Positions 6,641 to 9,336 of a stretch of 9,336 nucleotides of DNA are shown here, piece by piece. Numbering within the stretch: position 1 is the first letter of the stretch; the number at the start of each line of letters is the position of its first letter. Below the pieces are notes generated by a model that was not told where the DNA came from, searched no databases, and was given only the letters and a program-made list of their open reading frames with translations. The translations under genes were made by a program, and so were the position numbers. This DNA comes from an uncultured Desulfobacterales bacterium (GTDB lineage: Bacteria; Desulfobacterota; Desulfobacteria; Desulfobacterales; JAFDCJ01), in the NCBI GenBank assembly GCA_945787595.1, contig CALZJV010000225.1, positions 1 through 9,336 of the forward strand. The letters run 5' to 3'.

Positions 6641-7414
6641 ATGGCTGAGCGAGTCAAAGATAAAGTATCGATTGTCACAGGAGCGGCCCAAGGCATGGGA
6701 TTGGCCATTGCAGCCGCTTTATTTAACGAAGGGGCAAAAGTTACGCTCGTCGATATCGCTGAAAAAACGGTAAAGGACGCCGCACGGCAGCTCGATCCAA
6801 CAAATAATCGTGCCATAGGGGCAGTTGTTGATGTAACCAAACAAGACCAGGTTTGTGATTTCGTCAGCTGGCTAAAATCTGAGTGGGGCAGCATCGACAT
6901 CTTGATAAACAATGCCGGAGGTGCGCTACATACCCCCCACCGGCTGGAAGAAATCGAAGAAAAAGACTGGGATCTTGTGATGAATGTCAACCTCAAGGGC
7001 GCCTTCTTTTTCTGCCAGGCTGTGATTCCGGAAATGGTGAGGCAGGGAAGCGGAGCGATCGTTAACATTTCAGCATTGGCTGCCCACTGGCGCGCATCTC
7101 TGGCAGGTGTCCAATACGTGGCGGCAAAAGCCGGTTTGGAGGGATTGACGCGTCAGTTGGCCTATGATTGGGGCAGGCAGGGTATACGCGTAAATGCCGT
7201 TGCGCCAACCGTCACCCTGACGGGGGATAGAATTCGTGGATTGTGGGAGCATAAAAGCCCGGAAGAACAAGAAAAGGTGCTCGCTGCGATTCCTTTGGGT
7301 CGTTTGAGTACACCGCAGGAAATCGCGGCCGTTGTTGTATTTCTGGCTTCAGAGGATGCCGGTTATATTACCGGGATTACCGTTGACGTTTGCGGAGGGC
7401 GCTATCTGCGGTAA
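6641..7414 (+). CDS. SDR-family NAD(P)-dependent oxidoreductase (FabG-like)
   Basis: This 257-residue cytoplasmic short-chain dehydrogenase/reductase would interconvert a hydroxyl and a carbonyl group on an unidentified substrate. Visible landmarks are the cofactor loop TGAAQGMG at 13-20, D38 ending the second strand (favours NAD over NADP), D64 in VVDV, NNAG at 90-93, N115 in MNVNL, and catalytic Y159 and K163 in YVAAK. The C-terminus has GRLSTPQEIAAVVVFLASEDAGYITG and a VDVCGG ending, as in FabG-like members. The usual active-site Ser position (NISS in relatives) reads NISA at 142-145, so that residue may be Ala. The start is ATG 6641 with GAGGA (6629-6633) seven bases before it. It follows the UPF0261 gene by 36 bases, so co-transcription is likely. 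Confidence 0.92.
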   Translation: MAERVKDKVSIVTGAAQGMGLAIAAALFNEGAKVTLVDIAEKTVKDAARQLDPTNNRAIGAVVDVTKQDQVCDFVSWLKSEWGSIDILINNAGGALHTPHRLEEIEEKDWDLVMNVNLKGAFFFCQAVIPEMVRQGSGAIVNISALAAHWRASLAGVQYVAAKAGLEGLTRQLAYDWGRQGIRVNAVAPTVTLTGDRIRGLWEHKSPEEQEKVLAAIPLGRLSTPQEIAAVVVFLASEDAGYITGITVDVCGGRYLR

Positions 7415-7472
7415 TGAATAAACGTAGTGTATATAGTCCTACTTTTTCATAGTTATCTTTGCTTTAGCCACT

Positions 7473-7482
7473 TGTTATAACA
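7473..7482. promoter_or_regulatory. Perfect 10-bp palindrome, candidate GntR/FCD operator
   Basis: TGTTATAACA is a perfect palindrome within TTGTTATAACAG. Its TGT...ACA symmetry resembles operators of FadR-type GntR regulators, and a regulator of that type is encoded at 3916-4653. It lies far (about 320 bases) upstream of the TRAP receptor start, with the inverted repeat in between. This is pattern resemblance only. Confidence 0.25.
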
Positions 7483-7503
7483 GACTGAGAAAGAGGAATA
7501 AAT

Positions 7504-7636
7504 AAATGCCTAAAGTGACCTAAATTGCCTAAAATGACTAAAATTAAGGAAACGCTATGCTTTATCTGTTTTTATAAAATGACAGAATACCACAATTTTA
7601 GGTCATTTTAGTTCATTTTAAATTTTAGCTCATTTT
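7504..7636. repeat. Long imperfect inverted repeat built of 9-10 base TGACCTAAAA-type units
   Basis: The left arm (7504-7547) consists of units TGCCTAAAG, TGACCTAAAT, TGCCTAAAA and TGACTAAAAT. The right arm (7594-7636) consists of the inverse units TTTTAGGTCA at 7596-7605, TTTTAGTTCA at 7606-7615 and TTTTAGCTCA at 7623-7632. The arms are complementary over about 40 bases with small gaps, around a centre of about 46 bases (CGCTATGCTTTATC ... ATAAAATGACAGAATACC). It could fold into a long hairpin in RNA or a cruciform in DNA. It encodes nothing. The form suggests a dispersed palindromic repeat or MITE-like element; I have the impression of similar repeats in Desulfobacterales genomes but cannot confirm it here. 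Confidence 0.7.
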
Positions 7637-7648
7637 CTCAAATAGTAT

Positions 7649-7654
7649 TATAAT
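7649..7654 (+). promoter_or_regulatory. Candidate -10 box for the TRAP transporter genes
   Basis: TATAAT is a perfect sigma-70 -10 match just outside the inverted repeat, about 148 bases before the TRAP receptor start. The -35 region at the right spacing is poor (TTAGCT at 7625-7630, 18 bases away) and falls inside the right repeat arm. No extended -10 TG is present. In AT-rich DNA such a match can arise by chance. Confidence 0.3.
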
Positions 7655-7716
7655 CTTTTGAAATTCGAACTAAACATTTTTAGCTGGCGATGGTGCCACA
7701 TTATTAACAGATGAAG

Positions 7717-7726
7717 AAAGGAGGTA
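7717..7726 (+). promoter_or_regulatory. Orphan strong Shine-Dalgarno sequence in the TRAP receptor leader
   Basis: AAAGGAGGTA here is identical to the sequence at 7788-7797 that serves the TRAP receptor gene, 71 bases downstream. No ATG lies at normal distance; a TTG at 7738 (12 bases away) would open a 12-codon frame ending at TGA 7774-7776. It may mark a short translated leader or a duplicated leader segment. Confidence 0.35.
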
Positions 7727-7787
7727 AACAGGACGGGTTGGCTATTAAGGATTTGCAAACAACATTACAATGCTGAAAAACAGAATT

Positions 7788-7797
7788 AAAGGAGGTA
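7788..7797 (+). promoter_or_regulatory. Ribosome binding site of the TRAP receptor gene
   Basis: AAAGGAGGTA is a near-perfect complement of the 16S rRNA tail and lies four to five bases before ATG 7802. It is the strongest ribosome site in the window, as expected for a binding protein made in excess, and it fixes the start. Confidence 0.8.
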
Positions 7798-7801
7798 GAA
7801 A

Positions 7802-8821
7802 ATGAGAACAGAATATAAGACAGACTTTTTAAAGTGGTTTGCCATTGGCTTCTTAATCGTTTCGGTTATGATTGGCGGGGTTGCCGGCAACGCGGAAGCA
7901 GCCCGAAAATTCGTTAGATTCGGCGGAAGCAATCCCGGAGGATCATGGTTTACCATTGTCGGCGGATTATCTGCTTACCTGAGCGGACAGATTAGCGATC
8001 TTAATGTGACGGCCATTGCAACAGGCGGGTCGGTCGACAACAATCGGCAGGCTAGAAAAGGAAATCTGGATGCTTGGTTGACCCATTCATTAACGGCATA
8101 TGATAATTGGAATGGTGTCGGGGTGTTTAAAGATCAACCGCCTTTTCACTCCCTACGATTACTCAGTGGCGTATATGAAAATCATCATCACTTTGTTGTC
8201 CTGGCAAACAGCAATATAACAGAATTTTCTGACCTAAAAGGTAAAAAGGTCTGCGTCGGATCAGCTGGTAGCGGCGGTGCAGTCAACTCGGAAAATATTT
8301 TAAGAGCCATAGGACTGTGGGATCAGATTACCCCTCAACATCTAACCTGGTCCGCAGGGGGTAGAGCGCTGACGGATGGGCAAGTCGATGCTTTTGGTAT
8401 CAGCAGCGCACCTGCACCCGCCATTGTTACCGCTGAGGCGCAACATACAATTCGTTTGCTGGAACTAACCGATCAAGAGTTTGATATAATTCTCAAAGAA
8501 TATCCTGCATATAAAAAAAGCAAAATTCCCGCCGGCACCTATAAATCATTGAAGCAGGACTCTCCCTGTATCGCATTTCAAGTCTATTGGGCCGGTCATC
8601 AGGATGCCGATCCCGAATCCATTTATAAAATGCTGAAAGTTGCTTTCGACCCAAAAAACGCCAAGCCGCTCGGACAAATTCACAAACATTTAAAGTCATT
8701 AAGTAGCTCCTTTGATGGCATGATATCCCTTGGGATACCTTTGCACCCCGGTGCGGTTAAGTTTTGGAAAGAGCAAGGGCTGAGTATTCCAAAAGAACTC
8801 ATGCCGCCTGAAATGCAATAA
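7802..8821 (+). CDS. TRAP transporter solute receptor, TAXI family
   Basis: This 339-residue periplasmic receptor binds a solute for an ion-gradient-driven TRAP transporter. It has a signal peptide: basic/polar start, hydrophobic core WFAIGFLIVSVMIGGVAG at 12-29, and probable cleavage after NAEA (about residue 33). Mature-domain features typical of TAXI receptors are FVRFGGSNPGGSWFTIVGGL, TAIATGGSVDNNRQARKG, DLKGKKVCVGSAGSGGAVNSENIL, the DGQVDAFGISSAPAPA segment, and the C-terminal SLGIPLHPGAVKFWKEQG with SIPKELMPPE. Length is normal. TAXI receptors in bacteria are linked to glutamate/2-oxoglutarate-like or other carboxylate solutes, but the substrate here cannot be read. The membrane-component gene begins 152 bases downstream, which confirms the system type. 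Confidence 0.93.
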   Translation: MRTEYKTDFLKWFAIGFLIVSVMIGGVAGNAEAARKFVRFGGSNPGGSWFTIVGGLSAYLSGQISDLNVTAIATGGSVDNNRQARKGNLDAWLTHSLTAYDNWNGVGVFKDQPPFHSLRLLSGVYENHHHFVVLANSNITEFSDLKGKKVCVGSAGSGGAVNSENILRAIGLWDQITPQHLTWSAGGRALTDGQVDAFGISSAPAPAIVTAEAQHTIRLLELTDQEFDIILKEYPAYKKSKIPAGTYKSLKQDSPCIAFQVYWAGHQDADPESIYKMLKVAFDPKNAKPLGQIHKHLKSLSSSFDGMISLGIPLHPGAVKFWKEQGLSIPKELMPPEMQ

Positions 8822-8973
8822 GCCGGCTTCCGTCAAGAGCATCACATCTCTTTTTAGGCGCTATTGATTTGTTGGTAAATTATTTGGCGATACCCTGCCT
8901 TTTTAATTGAACATTGCAGCTTGATAAAACAAGAGCACACGTTTAAAGTGATTTAATAAATCCCGGAGGCTCA
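8822..8973. other. 152-base gap between TRAP receptor and permease genes
   Basis: No gene is seen. Besides the weak hairpin near its start it is AT-rich and featureless up to the ribosome site of the permease gene. Read-through from the receptor gene is likely because the two products work together. Confidence 0.5.
8835..8855 (+). terminator. Weak hairpin with T-run after the TRAP receptor gene
   Basis: AAGAG (8835-8839) pairs with CTCTT (8848-8852) around an 8-base loop, and the T-run reaches 8855. The 5-bp AT-rich stem is weak. At best it would partly terminate or protect the receptor mRNA, lowering expression of the permease downstream. A 10-base palindrome AAGCCGGCTT (8820-8829) overlaps the stop codon just before it. 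Confidence 0.22.
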
Positions 8974-9336
8974 ATGAGAGAACTAAGCGGTAAATTGGGT
9001 TTTGTTAACCGCATCATCGCTTTTGGATTTTCAGCGTTTTTTCTTTACACCTGTGCATTTGGCTTGATCTCTTCCGAGCTTCACCGCGGGGGCTACCTTT
9101 TATTTACCTTTTTGCTTTGTTTCATGCTCTATCCTTTTAGGAGAGGTTCGACTTCAAATCGATTGATACCAATTGATTGGATCTTGTGGATTCTTGTCAT
9201 TATTTCATTTGGTTTTTGGATAATCGAATATCCGTCCTATGCTTACCGCATCGGCAACCCCAATCAGCTCGATATTATTATTGGATCCATCGTTATTATT
9301 CTCTCGATTGAAGCCGCGCGCCGAGCCGTCGGCTAC
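8974..9336 (+). CDS. TRAP transporter permease, fused small/large membrane subunit type (5' part)
   Basis: The frame starts at ATG 8974, four bases after GGAGG (8965-8969), and stays open to the window end, giving the first 121 residues. Hydrophobic stretches at about 12-33, 41-54, 69-85 and 99-112 look like the N-terminal membrane region of TAXI-associated TRAP permeases, in which DctQ-like and DctM-like parts are fused into one long protein (often over 600 residues). The segment IEYPSYAYRIGNPNQLD followed by IIIGSIVIILSIEAARRAVG (residues 101-120) matches the family pattern 'R.G.p...D...G...i.l.lEa.RR..G'. It would import the solute delivered by the upstream receptor using a sodium or proton gradient. 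The missing C-terminal DctM part prevents full confirmation. Confidence 0.87.
   Translation, partial: MRELSGKLGFVNRIIAFGFSAFFLYTCAFGLISSELHRGGYLLFTFLLCFMLYPFRRGSTSNRLIPIDWILWILVIISFGFWIIEYPSYAYRIGNPNQLDIIIGSIVIILSIEAARRAVGY

Larger units (their letters stand above)
7415..7801. other. 387-base AT-rich non-coding region between SDR and TRAP receptor genes
   Basis: No convincing gene lies here on either strand. The stretch holds a short palindrome at 7473-7482, the long inverted repeat at 7504-7636, a candidate -10 box at 7649-7654, and two strong Shine-Dalgarno sequences near its end. It separates the SDR operon from the TRAP genes and probably carries the TRAP promoter. No clear intrinsic terminator was seen after the SDR gene. 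Confidence 0.75.

Noticed and set aside
6544..7068. 174-codon open frame on the minus strand
   Set aside because: It lies opposite the SDR gene, whose + strand protein has all family motifs; the minus product is Ser/Thr/Ala-rich without recognisable motifs and has no supporting context.
7424..7447. GTAG...CTAC followed by five T as terminator of the SDR operon
   Set aside because: Only a 4-bp stem with an 11-base loop; not credible as an intrinsic terminator.
7504..7636. CRISPR-like array
   Set aside because: Units are 9-10 bases, directly adjacent without spacers, and inverted between the two arms; this is not CRISPR architecture.
7684..7697. TGGC-N6-GCCA as a possible sigma-54 promoter or operator
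   Set aside because: The GG to GC spacing does not fit the sigma-54 rule, and a 4-bp arm is too short to support an operator call.

Overview
The window reads as one strand-consistent stretch of bacterial accessory metabolism: every supported gene is on the + strand. Two separate solute-uptake systems flank a small regulator/dehydrogenase block. The mix of a branched-chain amino acid type ABC transporter, a GntR/FCD regulator, a UPF0261 (Tm-1-like) protein, an SDR and a TAXI-type TRAP transporter, plus an AT-rich inverted repeat built from TGACCTAAA/TTTTAGGTCA-like units, fits a heterotrophic Desulfobacterota (sulfate-reducer-like) genome. That placement is inference; there is no rRNA or marker gene here.

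Region 1 (1-3840) is an ABC uptake operon in the order binding protein (C-terminal end only), LivG-like ATPase, LivF-like ATPase, LivM-like permease, LivH-like permease. A long imperfect stem-loop lies between the binding-protein gene and livG, and livG has a weak ribosome binding site; together these could keep ABC subunit output below that of the binding protein. Region 2 (3916-7414) holds a GntR-family FCD regulator with a GTG start, a decayed zinc-type alcohol dehydrogenase (missing its N-terminal catalytic domain and carrying an in-frame TAG), an intact UPF0261/Tm-1-like protein, and an SDR-family oxidoreductase. Region 3 (7415-7801) is a 387-base gene-free stretch with an inverted repeat of about 133 bases whose arms are runs of 9-10 base units, a candidate -10 box, and two copies of a near-perfect Shine-Dalgarno sequence 71 bases apart. 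Region 4 (7802-end) is a TAXI-family TRAP solute receptor followed by the start of its membrane component, which runs off the window.

The simplest joint reading is a regulated catabolic island: the FCD regulator senses a small carboxylate-like ligand, the two transporters import the substrate or related ones, and the SDR and UPF0261 protein process it. The substrate cannot be read from the sequence. I found no defence, mobile or RNA-guided system. The points most worth a second look are the intergenic inverted repeat, the broken dehydrogenase, the apparent Ser-to-Ala change at the SDR active site, the uncharacterised UPF0261 gene in a defined context, and the unusual leader of the TRAP receptor gene.
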